Shown one piece after another: positions 9,075-18,258 of a stretch of 38,347 nt of DNA (position 1 is its first letter; each line of letters opens with the position of its first letter). The stretch lies in NCBI GenBank assembly GCA_003151895.1, contig PLYX01000084.1:1-38347 (forward strand), in the 5' to 3' direction. The stretch comes from Solirubrobacterales bacterium (lineage in GTDB: Bacteria > Actinomycetota > Thermoleophilia > Solirubrobacterales > Solirubrobacteraceae). The notes under the pieces are model-generated. The model ran no database searches and was not told the origin of the DNA. It worked only from the letters and a program-made list of their open reading frames with translations. A program made the translations under genes and the position numbers.

Positions 9075-10088
9075 CTACTCCTCCTCGCCCACCTTGAGCA
9101 CAAGCTTACCCACGTTCTCACCGGCGAACAGCTTGACGAGCGCGTCGGGGAAGCGCTCGAAGCCCTCGATCACGTCCTCGCGAGCGACGAGCCTGCCGTC
9201 GGCGATCCAGCCGGCCATCTCGCGCGTGGCCTCCGGGGCGCGGCTCATGTAGTCGACCACCACGAATCCCTCCATACGGGCGCGGTTGACGAGCAGCGAC
9301 ATGTAGTTGGAGGGGCCCTTGACCGCGTCGAGATTGTTGTACTGGGAGATCGCCCCGCAGATCACCACGCGCGCCCCGCGCGCCAGACGGGCGAGCGCCG
9401 CGTCGAGGATGTCGCCGCCGACGTTGTCGAAGTACACGTCCACGCCCGCCGGGCAGTGCTGCTTGAGCGCCGCGCCGACGTCCTCGCTCTTGTAGTCGAT
9501 GGCCGCGTCGAAGCCGAGCTCGTCGACGATCCACTTGCACTTCTCGGGCCCGCCGGCGATGCCCACGACGCGGCAGCCCTTCAATTTCGCGATCTGTCCC
9601 ACCACGCTGCCGACGGCGCCGGCGGCGGCTGAGACGACGACGGTCTCGCCCTCTTTCGGAGCGCCCACCTCGAGCAGGCCGAAGTAGGCGGTTATGCCGG
9701 GCATCCCGAGCGCCCCCAGATAGGTGGGCAGCGGAACAGCCTCCGTGTTGACCTTGGAGACGGCGTTCTCGTCGCACACGGCGTACTCCTGCACCCCGAG
9801 CCAGCCCGATACGTAATCGCCCGCCGCGAGCTTCGTGCTCTTGGACTCCACGACGCGTCCGGCGGTGGCGGCGCGCATCACTTCGCCGAGCGCCACAGGC
9901 GGGACGTAGGAGCGGCCCTCGTTCATCCAACCGCGCATGGCGGGGTCGAGCGAGATGTAGAGGATCTCCACGAGGGACTGCCCCTCCTCGAGCTCCGGTA
10001 CGGGCTCCTCGACGTAGTCGAAGTGCTCGCGACCGACCATCCCCCGCGGGCGGGCGGCGAGACGGAACTGGTGGTTGACGGCGTCCAT
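9075..10088 (-). CDS. NADP-dependent (zinc-free MDR) oxidoreductase, CurA/PTGR-like
   Basis: ISLDPAMRGWMNEGRSY, GVQEYAV, GMPGITAYFGLLEVG, VVVSAAAGAVGSVVGQIAKLKGCRVVGIAGG (nucleotide-binding), YFDNVGGDILDAAL. Confidence 0.88.
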   Translation of the reverse strand: MDAVNHQFRLAARPRGMVGREHFDYVEEPVPELEEGQSLVEILYISLDPAMRGWMNEGRSYVPPVALGEVMRAATAGRVVESKSTKLAAGDYVSGWLGVQEYAVCDENAVSKVNTEAVPLPTYLGALGMPGITAYFGLLEVGAPKEGETVVVSAAAGAVGSVVGQIAKLKGCRVVGIAGGPEKCKWIVDELGFDAAIDYKSEDVGAALKQHCPAGVDVYFDNVGGDILDAALARLARGARVVICGAISQYNNLDAVKGPSNYMSLLVNRARMEGFVVVDYMSRAPEATREMAGWIADGRLVAREDVIEGFERFPDALVKLFAGENVGKLVLKVGEEE

Positions 10089-10226
10089 TGCGGCTCTCCT
10101 CGCTTCGGGCTTTACGTGCAGTCAGTGTGTCAGGCCGCCGGAGGATTCGAACGCGGGATGCGGATGGAGCGATAGGCTCGTGCCCCCATTCCCCTCGGGC
10201 CCCCGCCTCAAGCCAGGAGAAGACCC

Positions 10227-11447
10227 ATGGACTTCGAGCATTCACCCCGCACCCGCGAGCTCCTCGAGCGCCTGATCGCCTTTCAGGAGCGCGAGGTGGG
10301 ACCGCGCGAGGAGCCCTACCACCGCGAGCTGCTTTCGCGCGGCGACCCGTGGGTCGTGCTGCCCGCGATCGAGGAGCTGAAGGCGAAGGCAAAGCAGGAG
10401 GGGCTGTGGAACCTGTTCCTCCCCGACGAAGAGCACGGCGCGGGGCTCTCCAACGTCGAGTACGCCCCGCTCGCCGAGCGCATGGGCCGCTCGATGATCA
10501 CGGCCGAGGTGTGCAACTGCAACGCGCCCGACACGGGCAACATGGAGGTGCTGTGGCACTTCGGCTCCGATGAGCAGAAGCAGCGCTGGCTCGCGCCGCT
10601 GCTCGACGGGAGCATCCGCTCGGCGTTCTGCATGACCGAGCCCGAGGTGGCCTCCTCCGACGCCACCAACATGCAGGCCACCGCCGTGCTGGAGGGCGAG
10701 GAGGTGGTGGTGAACGGGCGCAAGTGGTGGAGCACCGGCGTGGGGCACCCCAACTGCGAGGCGATCATCTTCATGGGCCTGACCGACCCCGAAGCCGACC
10801 GCTACCACCAGCACTCGATGGTGCTCGTGCCGATGGACGCCCCCGGCGTGAAGGTCGAGCGGATGCTCGAGACGATGGGCTTCCTCGACGCTCCCGCGGG
10901 ACACGGCGAAGTGTCGTTCGGCGACGTGCGACTGCCCGCCTCGTCGATCATCGGCGGCGCGGGCCAGGCGTTCGCGATCGCCCAGGCGCGACTGGGCCCC
11001 GGGCGCATCCACCACTGCATGCGCCTCATCGGGCTCGCGGAGCTGGCGCTCGAATTGGGTTGCAAGCGCGCGAGCGAGCGCGTGGCGTTCGGCAAGCCGC
11101 TCGCCAACCTCGGCGGCAACCGCGAACGAATCGCCGACGCGCGCATCGCGATCGACCAGGCGCGCCTGCACGTGCTGCACGCGGCATGGCTGCTGGACGA
11201 GAAAGCGCCAGAGGCGATCGGCGCCGTGTCGCAGATCAAGGTGGCGACGCCCAACATGGCCCAGGGGGTGGTGGACATGGCGATGCAGCTCCACGGCGGC
11301 GCGGGCCTCTCCAACGACGTGCCGCTCGCGGGCGCCTGGATCGCGGCGCGCGCGCTGCGCTTGGCCGACGGCCCCGACGAGGTCCACCGCGGCGTGATCG
11401 CGCGCCTGGAGCTGGCGCGCTACGGCAAGGGGAAGTGGTCTTCGTAG
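10227..11447 (+). CDS. Acyl-CoA dehydrogenase
   Basis: 406 aa; FCMTEPEVASSDATNMQA, NGRKWWSTGVGHPNC, CKRASERVAFGKPLA, QLHGGAGLSNDVPLA. Confidence 0.93.
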   Translation: MDFEHSPRTRELLERLIAFQEREVGPREEPYHRELLSRGDPWVVLPAIEELKAKAKQEGLWNLFLPDEEHGAGLSNVEYAPLAERMGRSMITAEVCNCNAPDTGNMEVLWHFGSDEQKQRWLAPLLDGSIRSAFCMTEPEVASSDATNMQATAVLEGEEVVVNGRKWWSTGVGHPNCEAIIFMGLTDPEADRYHQHSMVLVPMDAPGVKVERMLETMGFLDAPAGHGEVSFGDVRLPASSIIGGAGQAFAIAQARLGPGRIHHCMRLIGLAELALELGCKRASERVAFGKPLANLGGNRERIADARIAIDQARLHVLHAAWLLDEKAPEAIGAVSQIKVATPNMAQGVVDMAMQLHGGAGLSNDVPLAGAWIAARALRLADGPDEVHRGVIARLELARYGKGKWSS

Positions 11448-11474
11448 AGGACGCAAAGGCTGACGCGGGCATGA

Positions 11475-12416
11475 GTGGAAGATCACCTCTACCGGGTGAT
11501 GCGCGCGCACGGCGGTAATCGTAGACTTGACGCGGCTATGGACGAGCACGACGACGAGGACACCTTCGCGTCGCGCCCGGACAGGCCCGCCGAACCGGCC
11601 CGGCCAAGGACGGCCGAGCCCGGCGAGCGGAGCCCGGGGAGGGGGACCTGGCGCGACGCGCTGCTCACGCTCGAGAGCCCCGAACGGACCGACATGGACG
11701 ACCCGAGCCTGGAGTGGCGGCGGCTGTTCTCCGAGATGCTCGGCACGTTCCTGCTCGTCATGGCCGGGGCCGGCGGGGGTGTCGTGGGCGCGGTCAGCCA
11801 CGGCCAGATCAGCCGCACCGCCGCCGTGACCGCCCCCGGGCTGACCGTGATGGCGGTGATCCTGTTCATGGGAGCGATCTCGGGTGCCCACCTGAACCCG
11901 GTCGTGACCGTCGCGTTCGGGCTGCGTGGCGACTTCCCATGGAAGCGGGCGTTCGGGTACATCGTTGTGCAGCTCGTCGGCGCGACGCTCGCGTGCGTGC
12001 TGCTGTGGGGCGTGTTCGGGATGGTGGGCAACCTGGGCGCCACCACGCCCGGCCCCGGCATCCACGACTGGCAGGCGATGATCGTGGAGCTCGTGCTCAC
12101 CGCCGGGCTCGTGAGCACGATCCTCGGGACGGCCTCCAGCGCGCAGAACGTGGGCGCGCTGTCGGCGCTCGGGGTGGGCGGCTACATCGTGCTCGCCGGC
12201 CTGTGGTCGAGCCCGATCAGCGGCGCCTCGATGAACCCGGCGCGCTCGTTCGGGCCGGACCTTGTGCTGGGCGACTTCACGAGCTATTGGGTCTACATAG
12301 CCGGCCCGCTCGCGGGCGCGATACTCGCGGTGGGGATCGCCTACGCCCTGCGCGGCCCGGGAGGGGACCCCGGCGGCAAGGCCGCCGGCAGCGGGCGGCT
12401 GACCTCCCCGCCATGA
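11475..12416 (+). CDS. MIP-family channel (aquaporin/glycerol facilitator); ATG at 11539 is an alternative start
   Basis: Two NPA-box positions: SGAHLNPVVTVAFGLRG and SGASMNPARSFGPDLV; six hydrophobic segments. Confidence 0.88.
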   Translation: MEDHLYRVMRAHGGNRRLDAAMDEHDDEDTFASRPDRPAEPARPRTAEPGERSPGRGTWRDALLTLESPERTDMDDPSLEWRRLFSEMLGTFLLVMAGAGGGVVGAVSHGQISRTAAVTAPGLTVMAVILFMGAISGAHLNPVVTVAFGLRGDFPWKRAFGYIVVQLVGATLACVLLWGVFGMVGNLGATTPGPGIHDWQAMIVELVLTAGLVSTILGTASSAQNVGALSALGVGGYIVLAGLWSSPISGASMNPARSFGPDLVLGDFTSYWVYIAGPLAGAILAVGIAYALRGPGGDPGGKAAGSGRLTSPP

Positions 12417-12471
12417 CGCCGACGCGGGAGGCCCCCGGGCATCCGCGCGCGGGGCTCGCCGTCTCGGTGCT

Positions 12472-13380
12472 CTACCTCGAGACAGCCAGCGCGAGCTGGT
12501 TGCCGAAGGGGTCGCGGACCAGCAGATCTTCGTCGATCGCCTGCGCCTCGTGACCCTCGGCCGCGATCCGAGCCGCCACCCGGTCGCGCTCTGCGGCGCT
12601 CGGCAGCACGATCGTCGCGTGCCTGAGCGTGGCCGAGCCTTGGGGCGGCGGTGAGGCGCCGGCGCTCTCCCAGGTGTTGGCGCCGAGATGGTGGTGGTAG
12701 CCACCGGCGCTGAGGAAGGCCGCGCGCGAGCCGAGCGCGGCCATCAGCGCAAAGCCGAGCACGTCACGGTAGAAGACGATCGTCCCTGGGATGTCGGCGA
12801 CGCACAGGTGGACGTGCCCCATCACCGTCCCGGCGGGAAGGCCGTCGAATGGCTCGCTCGCCGGATCGGCCAGCTCCCCGAGCAGGCTCGCGGTGTCGAG
12901 CGGCAGCGTCGTCATCCGATCGGCGACTCTCCCCTCCCACACATGGCGCGGACGGTCCCAGTAGATCTCGATGCCGTGCTCGTCGGGGTCGCTGAGGTAG
13001 ATGGCCTCGCTGACGAAGTGGTCGGACATCCCGACGAGCACGACTCGCTCGCGAGCGGCATGGGCAAGCCAGCGCGCAAGGTCGGCGCGACCGGGCAGCA
13101 GCAAGGCGAAGTGGTAGAGGCCACAGTAACCGTGCGCGGGTCGCGCGCCCATCTGCTCGACGAGCACGAGCAGATCCTCGCCGCCGACTCCAAGCACCGC
13201 GCTGCCGTCTGCCCATTCGCGCACGCGCAGGCCGACGGCGCGCTCGTAGTAGTCGATCGAGCGTGAGAGATCGGCGACCGTCAAGTGGACCGCACCCATT
13301 CGCGTTGTGGCCGGCATCTGGGCAACGGCGGGCGCGCCGGCCGCCTCGGCCTGCTCGGGATCGCGCGGCGCTGTGCTCAT
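12472..13380 (-). CDS. VOC-family protein (catechol-2,3-dioxygenase-like)
   Basis: Two glyoxalase-fold modules: MGAVHLTVADLSRSIDYYERAVGLRV... and MGHVHLCVADIPGTIVFYRDVLGFALMAALGSRAAFLSAGGYHHHLGANTW. Confidence 0.88.
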   Translation of the reverse strand: MSTAPRDPEQAEAAGAPAVAQMPATTRMGAVHLTVADLSRSIDYYERAVGLRVREWADGSAVLGVGGEDLLVLVEQMGARPAHGYCGLYHFALLLPGRADLARWLAHAARERVVLVGMSDHFVSEAIYLSDPDEHGIEIYWDRPRHVWEGRVADRMTTLPLDTASLLGELADPASEPFDGLPAGTVMGHVHLCVADIPGTIVFYRDVLGFALMAALGSRAAFLSAGGYHHHLGANTWESAGASPPPQGSATLRHATIVLPSAAERDRVAARIAAEGHEAQAIDEDLLVRDPFGNQLALAVSR

Positions 13381-13463
13381 GGCTCCACAATAGGCACAAG
13401 AGCGCTCCTGACGTGCCCGAGTCAAGCGGCCGCGAGGACGCAGGGCGCTCGCCGAGGAGCGCG

Positions 13464-13835
13464 CTACGCGCTGAGCATGCGCGCGTCGGCCTGCGTCCAC
13501 GCGGCCGCCGCCACCACCGCTGAGACGAGTAGCACCGCCGGCCACGCGCCGATCGCGAGCGCCAGCAGGTGGGACGCGACGAAGGCGCCAAGGCCAACGC
13601 ATGCCAGGATCGCCGCGGTTTGCGCGCCATGGCGACGCCTCCACGCCTGGACGCACCAGAGGCCGCCGAGCGCCAGCACCACGCTGCCGAGCGGGCGCGA
13701 GCCCGTGCTCACCGCTACGGCGTAGGCGAGAATCAGGGACGCGGCGGCAACCGGGGCTGTCGGCAGGCGAGCCACTAAGGTCAGCCTAACGGGACTCGAC
13801 AAGCAAGAGCTGGCGCATTGGCAGCATGAGGGCAA
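13464..13835 (-). CDS. Small hydrophobic membrane protein
   Basis: 123 aa ORF with several TM-like stretches; start uncertain. Confidence 0.4.
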   Translation of the reverse strand: MPSCCQCASSCLSSPVRLTLVARLPTAPVAAASLILAYAVAVSTGSRPLGSVVLALGGLWCVQAWRRRHGAQTAAILACVGLGAFVASHLLALAIGAWPAVLLVSAVVAAAAWTQADARMLSA

Positions 13836-13919
13836 GCTAGGACGCCCACATCAAGCGCGATGCACCGCGGCCATAGATTGGATCCTGCCTCTCGCGGAGG
13901 TATCCTGGTGGAAGCTTCC

Positions 13920-14132
13920 ATGGACACCAGGGCACAGATAGCCGCAGACGCCATCGGTTCGGTGAGAGCCGAGGGCCTTGAGCCGGGTAGGACCGTAGTC
14001 CAGGTCCTTGACCGCTGGATCGGCGGGGCGATTGAGACCGAGCAGCTAGGAGAGGCCGCACAGCGCCTCGCGACCGGGCAGTCGGTGGCCCATCTTCTCA
14101 GCCACCTCAAGCCGGTCTCACCACACCCCTGA
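13920..14132 (+). CDS. VbhA-like antitoxin-domain protein (orphan)
   Basis: MDTRAQIAADAIGSVRAEGLEPGRTVVQVLDRWIGGAIETEQLGEAAQRLA resembles the VbhA antitoxin helical motif (A..SVRAEGL.P...V...L.R...G.I); RBS-like ggaggtatcc upstream. Confidence 0.5.
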   Translation: MDTRAQIAADAIGSVRAEGLEPGRTVVQVLDRWIGGAIETEQLGEAAQRLATGQSVAHLLSHLKPVSPHP

Positions 14133-14264
14133 TCCGCGGGACCTTTACGCCACGCCGAGAGCTGAACGCTACTGCTGTGGAAACAGGGGATCTCCTACTG
14201 GAAGGTGGGGCTCGGGTACGCGCCGGCGGCGCCGTCGCGGGCGTGGGCGTGCCAAGATGCCGCG

Positions 14265-15026
14265 ATGGAGCTCGAGTCGGTAGCCGCTTCCGTCGCGGGC
14301 ATCCCGTTCATGACCCCCGACCTCGGGCGCCGGGTGTACGAGCACATTCGCTCGACGCGCCCTGAGCAGGCGCTCGAGCTCGGCACGGCGCACGGCGTCT
14401 CCGCCGCCTATATCGCCGCCGCGCTGGAGGCCAACGGCAGTGGCCATCTCATTACGGTCGACCACGGCGGCGCCGCCTACGCGCCCTCTCCCGAGGAGGT
14501 TCTCGCCGGCGCCGGTCTCGCCCATCGCGTGACCGTCGTGCGCGAACACAGCTCCTACAACTGGTTTCTCAAGCAGCAGATCGAGGCAGCGAGCGACGCT
14601 GCCGGCAACTGCAGCCCCATGTATGACTTCTGCTACCTCGACGGCTCGAAGAACTGGAACATCGACGGGCTCGCGGTCGTGCTGGTCGAGAAGCTGCTGC
14701 GTTCCGGCGGCTGGCTGCTGATGGATGACATCGAGTGGACCTACGAGGACAACCCATGGATCGTGCCCGACGGCGACGGACGCCCGCTCGGACCGCTGTC
14801 TGACAGCGAGCGCACGCAGCCGCATCTGCGCGCGGTGTTCGAGTTGATCGTCAAGCAGCACCCGTCCTTCACCCGCTTCATCCGCGAAGACGAGTGGTAC
14901 GGGTGGGCGCAAAAGCGCACAGATGGCGCGCGGCGCTATGAGCTTGCAACCAGCCGCCCTCTGGGGACGTTGCTGGCCGCGGAGCTCCGCCGCCGCGTCC
15001 GGCGATCGCGGAGGAAGGGCTCGTGA
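14265..15026 (+). CDS. Class I SAM-dependent methyltransferase (Methyltransf_24-like)
   Basis: QALELGTAHGVSAAYIAAALEANGSGHLITVDHGG (SAM motif I), YDFCYLDGSKNWNIDGLAVVLVEKLLRSGGWLLMDDIEW. Confidence 0.75.
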   Translation: MELESVAASVAGIPFMTPDLGRRVYEHIRSTRPEQALELGTAHGVSAAYIAAALEANGSGHLITVDHGGAAYAPSPEEVLAGAGLAHRVTVVREHSSYNWFLKQQIEAASDAAGNCSPMYDFCYLDGSKNWNIDGLAVVLVEKLLRSGGWLLMDDIEWTYEDNPWIVPDGDGRPLGPLSDSERTQPHLRAVFELIVKQHPSFTRFIREDEWYGWAQKRTDGARRYELATSRPLGTLLAAELRRRVRRSRRKGS

Positions 15027-16330
15027 GCCTCCTCAACACCGTCCGACTGCAGCCACCTCGGCTCCGCCCGGTTCGCATCGCGGGCGCGGCGCTCGCACTC
15101 GCGGCGCTGCCAACGCTGGCGTTGATGGGTTGCGGCTCGAAGACTCGTGCGGATGACTCCTCGGCCGGCACAGCCGCGACGGTCCAATCGGCCTCCCCAC
15201 AATGCGCGAGCGCGGTGGCGCTGGCGTTTGGGCAGGTCGCCGAACACATCTACAAGGAGTTCGCGGGCGGCCGTGTCGTGGGGCCCGCGGTACGACGCCT
15301 GCAGAGCTCTCCGGCGCTGATCGCGGCGGTGCAGAGCGGCGATCCCGCCGCCGCCAGGGCGGCTCTGCGCCCGCTTATCCACGGTCAGCTCGCGCGCGTG
15401 CGCGTGACAGCCGGTGGACGAACGCTCGCGGAATACGGCAGCGCGGAGGCGGTCGCGCCCGTCACCGCCCCGCTCCGGAACGCGGCGGGGAACACGATCG
15501 GCACACTCGTTGCTTCCGAGCAGGGCGCGCGCGGGTACGTCGACACGGTGGGCAGCTTCGTGGAGGCGTACGTGCTCGTGCGCGCCGGCTCGCAGCAGCT
15601 CGGCGGCACCACACGGCAGGCACCGAATACCCTCCCCAACAGCGGCGAAGTGTCTTTCGGGGGCAGGCGCTACTCGGTGTACTCGTTCACCGGCTCGCGC
15701 TTTCCCACCGGGTCGCTGCGCGTGTACGTGCTCGCGCCCGACCCATCCGCCTCCGCTTGTGGCCATACGAACGCAGAAACCGTGGCCAACACGATCGGGG
15801 GGGCTGCCGTGAATATCTACCGCGACGAGCAGTCGGGCGCGAGGGCGAGGGCCGTGGTGGGTGACTTCGAACGCTCGCGCTCCTTTCAGCAAGCGGTTGC
15901 CACCGGCGACACGCCCGCCACCGAAGCGGCGATCGTGGCGTTCTTCAGAACTCGGCTGCACGTGGTGCGGGTGCGGGCGACGCTCGGGGGGCGGCTCGTG
16001 GCGGACGTTGGCGGCCCGCACGTGCTTGCGCCCACCGGCGGGAGGGTGCGCGACGCTCGAGGCCGTGTCGTCGGCCACTTCCTGCTCTCGGTGCAGGACG
16101 ACCTCGGCTACCTGATCCTCTCCCACCGCTTCACCGGCGCGCAGGTGCTCCTGCGCCAGGGCACACGGCAGATCATGGGCAACCTCACCCCCGGTCCCGC
16201 GTCGGTCCCGGATCGCGGCGAAGTGGTCTACCGCGGCGTGCACTACCAGGCCTATTCGTTCATGGCGCAGGCGTTCCCGTCAGGGCCGTTGCGCATCTCC
16301 CTGCTCATACCCCCAATCCCCGGGAGCTGA
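15023..16330 (+). CDS. Lipoprotein with two tandem homologous sensor-like (cache-like) domains
   Basis: Lipobox LALMGC; two ~180-aa halves share the order (A)..IY.....G......V...F..S......V..GD..A..AA...(L)....L..VRV...G...A and GEV...G..Y..YSF....FP.G.LR. GTG start overlaps the methyltransferase TGA. Confidence 0.6.
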   Translation: MSLLNTVRLQPPRLRPVRIAGAALALAALPTLALMGCGSKTRADDSSAGTAATVQSASPQCASAVALAFGQVAEHIYKEFAGGRVVGPAVRRLQSSPALIAAVQSGDPAAARAALRPLIHGQLARVRVTAGGRTLAEYGSAEAVAPVTAPLRNAAGNTIGTLVASEQGARGYVDTVGSFVEAYVLVRAGSQQLGGTTRQAPNTLPNSGEVSFGGRRYSVYSFTGSRFPTGSLRVYVLAPDPSASACGHTNAETVANTIGGAAVNIYRDEQSGARARAVVGDFERSRSFQQAVATGDTPATEAAIVAFFRTRLHVVRVRATLGGRLVADVGGPHVLAPTGGRVRDARGRVVGHFLLSVQDDLGYLILSHRFTGAQVLLRQGTRQIMGNLTPGPASVPDRGEVVYRGVHYQAYSFMAQAFPSGPLRISLLIPPIPGS

Positions 16331-16363
16331 TCAGGGGCCGGCGGGGACCCGCGAAAACGACCA

Positions 16364-16380
16364 GCCGCCCTCTGGGCGGC
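16364..16380. terminator. Hairpin between convergent genes
   Basis: GCCGCCC-TCT-GGGCGGC perfect 7-bp stem between convergent stops at 16330 and 16425. Confidence 0.5.
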
Positions 16381-16424
16381 CCTCCCCCAAAACGAGATGC
16401 CCCCTCAAACGCGAAGCGGCGGCC

Positions 16425-18215
16425 TCAGATCATGCTCGTGGTCATCCGCTCGATCTCCGCGATCGAGGTTTGACCGGCGCGCACCTTCGCGATCCCGTCG
16501 TCGCGCATGCGGCGCATCCCTTGACGCACGGCGGCGGCGGAGATGTCGTCCACCGAGGCGCGGCTGAGCACGAGCGAGCGTATCTCCTCTGTAATGGACA
16601 TTACCTCGTAGATGCCCATCCGCCCGCGATAGCCGGTGGTGGCGCAACGCGAGCAACCGACCGGCTCGAATGCCTCGGACTCGTACAACCCATATTCGGC
16701 GAGCAGCGACTCGGGCGCTTTGCTCGCTCGCTTGCAGTGCTGGCAGAGCACCCGCACGAGTCGCTGGGCGACGATGCAGTCGATCGCGGAGGAGATCAGA
16801 AACGGCTCGATGCCCATGTCGATCAGCCGGCCGAGCGCGCTGGGGGCGTCGCGTGTGTGCAGCGTGGAGAGCACGAGGTGGCCGGTGAGCGCCGCCTCCA
16901 CCGCGATGTGGGCGGTTTCGCGGTCGCGGATCTCGCCGACCATGATCACGTCCGGGTCGGCGCGCAGCATCGCGCGCAGTCCGCCCGCAAACGTCATGCC
17001 CGCCTTGGGGGCCACCTGCATCTGCTTCACCCCCGCGATCCGCGACTCGACCGGATCCTCGATCGTGAGGATAGAGCGGCTGCCGTCGTTGATGGCGCCG
17101 AGCGCGGCGTAGAGCGTGGTGGACTTGCCGCTGCCGGTCGGCCCGGTGACGAGCACGGCGCCGTTCGGCCGGGCGATCGCGTAGGCGAAGCGATCCTGCT
17201 CGGTGCGCTGCATGCCCAGCGATTCCAGCCCCCGCACGGTGACCCCCTTGTCGAGGATGCGCAGGTAGGCGCCCTCGCCGTACACGAGCGGCAGCGTTGT
17301 CACGCGCACGTCGACACGGCGCCCGCCGACGGTCAGCGCGAAGCGCCCGTCCTGCGGCATGCGCCGCTCGGAGATGTCCATCTCGGACATGATCTTCACG
17401 CGCGAGATCACGTTCGTCGCCATCGAGCGCTTCAGAGTGGAGGTCTGGGAGAGCACGCCGTCGATCCGGAACAGCACGCGCATGTCGCCCTCGCCCGGAT
17501 CGATGTGAATGTCCGATGCGCCCTGCTCGATCGCATCGGCGATGATCGAGTGCACGAGCTTGATCACGGGCGCGTCCTTGTCGGCCTCGTCCATCACGAG
17601 CTCCGCCTCGGCCTGAACCTCCTCGTCGACGATCTCTTCGACGGACTGCTCCACGCGCGAGAGGCGCATGATCAGGATGTTGAGATCCTCGATCGACGCG
17701 GACGCGGCGCGCACGCGCCGGCCGGTGAGCATCGCGATGTCGTCGACCGTGAGCACGTTCGTGGGGTCGGCCATCGCCAGCAGCAGCGTGCCGTCCTCCA
17801 GGAACCCCACCGGCACCGCCTGGTAGCGCCTGATGGCCTCCATGTCGATCAGGTTGACCGCCCCCATGTCGAGCTCGTACACCGACAGATCGATGTAGTC
17901 GAGGCCGTAGCGCTCGGCCACGACGCGTGCGAGCTGGTCGTGGCGCAGGATGCCCTGCTCGACGAGAATCTGACCGGTGGGCTTGCGCTGGGCGCGTGCG
18001 ATTTCGACCGCTTCCTCCACCTTCTCGCGCGTGGCGAACCCGAGGTCCACGACGACATCCCCGATCAGCCGTCCGGGGCGCAGCTCGCCGGCGGCCTGGG
18101 TAAGCGCCGTGGACTTGACCGAGCCGCTGTGAGCAGGCGTACGCGCACCCTCGGCGGGGCGCAGGAGCGTGAGCTCGCTCACGGATGCACCGGTTGAACT
18201 GGGTTGATCCCCCAC
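16425..18215 (-). CDS. Type II secretion/type IV pilus assembly ATPase GspE/PulE (PilB-like)
   Basis: N-terminal MshEN-like domain (GQILVEQGILRHDQLARVVAERYGLDYIDL), Walker A GPTGSGKSTTLYAAL, tetracysteine CQHC...CSRC, YRGRMGIYEVM. Confidence 0.93.
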   Translation of the reverse strand: MGDQPSSTGASVSELTLLRPAEGARTPAHSGSVKSTALTQAAGELRPGRLIGDVVVDLGFATREKVEEAVEIARAQRKPTGQILVEQGILRHDQLARVVAERYGLDYIDLSVYELDMGAVNLIDMEAIRRYQAVPVGFLEDGTLLLAMADPTNVLTVDDIAMLTGRRVRAASASIEDLNILIMRLSRVEQSVEEIVDEEVQAEAELVMDEADKDAPVIKLVHSIIADAIEQGASDIHIDPGEGDMRVLFRIDGVLSQTSTLKRSMATNVISRVKIMSEMDISERRMPQDGRFALTVGGRRVDVRVTTLPLVYGEGAYLRILDKGVTVRGLESLGMQRTEQDRFAYAIARPNGAVLVTGPTGSGKSTTLYAALGAINDGSRSILTIEDPVESRIAGVKQMQVAPKAGMTFAGGLRAMLRADPDVIMVGEIRDRETAHIAVEAALTGHLVLSTLHTRDAPSALGRLIDMGIEPFLISSAIDCIVAQRLVRVLCQHCKRASKAPESLLAEYGLYESEAFEPVGCSRCATTGYRGRMGIYEVMSITEEIRSLVLSRASVDDISAAAVRQGMRRMRDDGIAKVRAGQTSIAEIERMTTSMI

Positions 18216-18258
18216 GCTTTGATGATCGGCATGAGCGAGCCTGGACTTGAGACGGCGG

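Noticed and set aside
10138-10165. ggattcgaacgcggg looks like a tRNA T-loop on the minus strand
   Set aside because: Flanking bases do not form a T-stem and there is no cloverleaf; it lies in the divergent promoter region of two genes.
10242-12704. 820-aa minus-strand ORF across acyl-CoA dehydrogenase and aquaporin
   Set aside because: Low-complexity His/Arg/Ala antisense translation spanning two confidently identified plus-strand genes.
16470-18197. 575-aa plus-strand ORF opposite GspE
   Set aside because: Shadow ORF of the GspE coding strand, with no recognisable domain.
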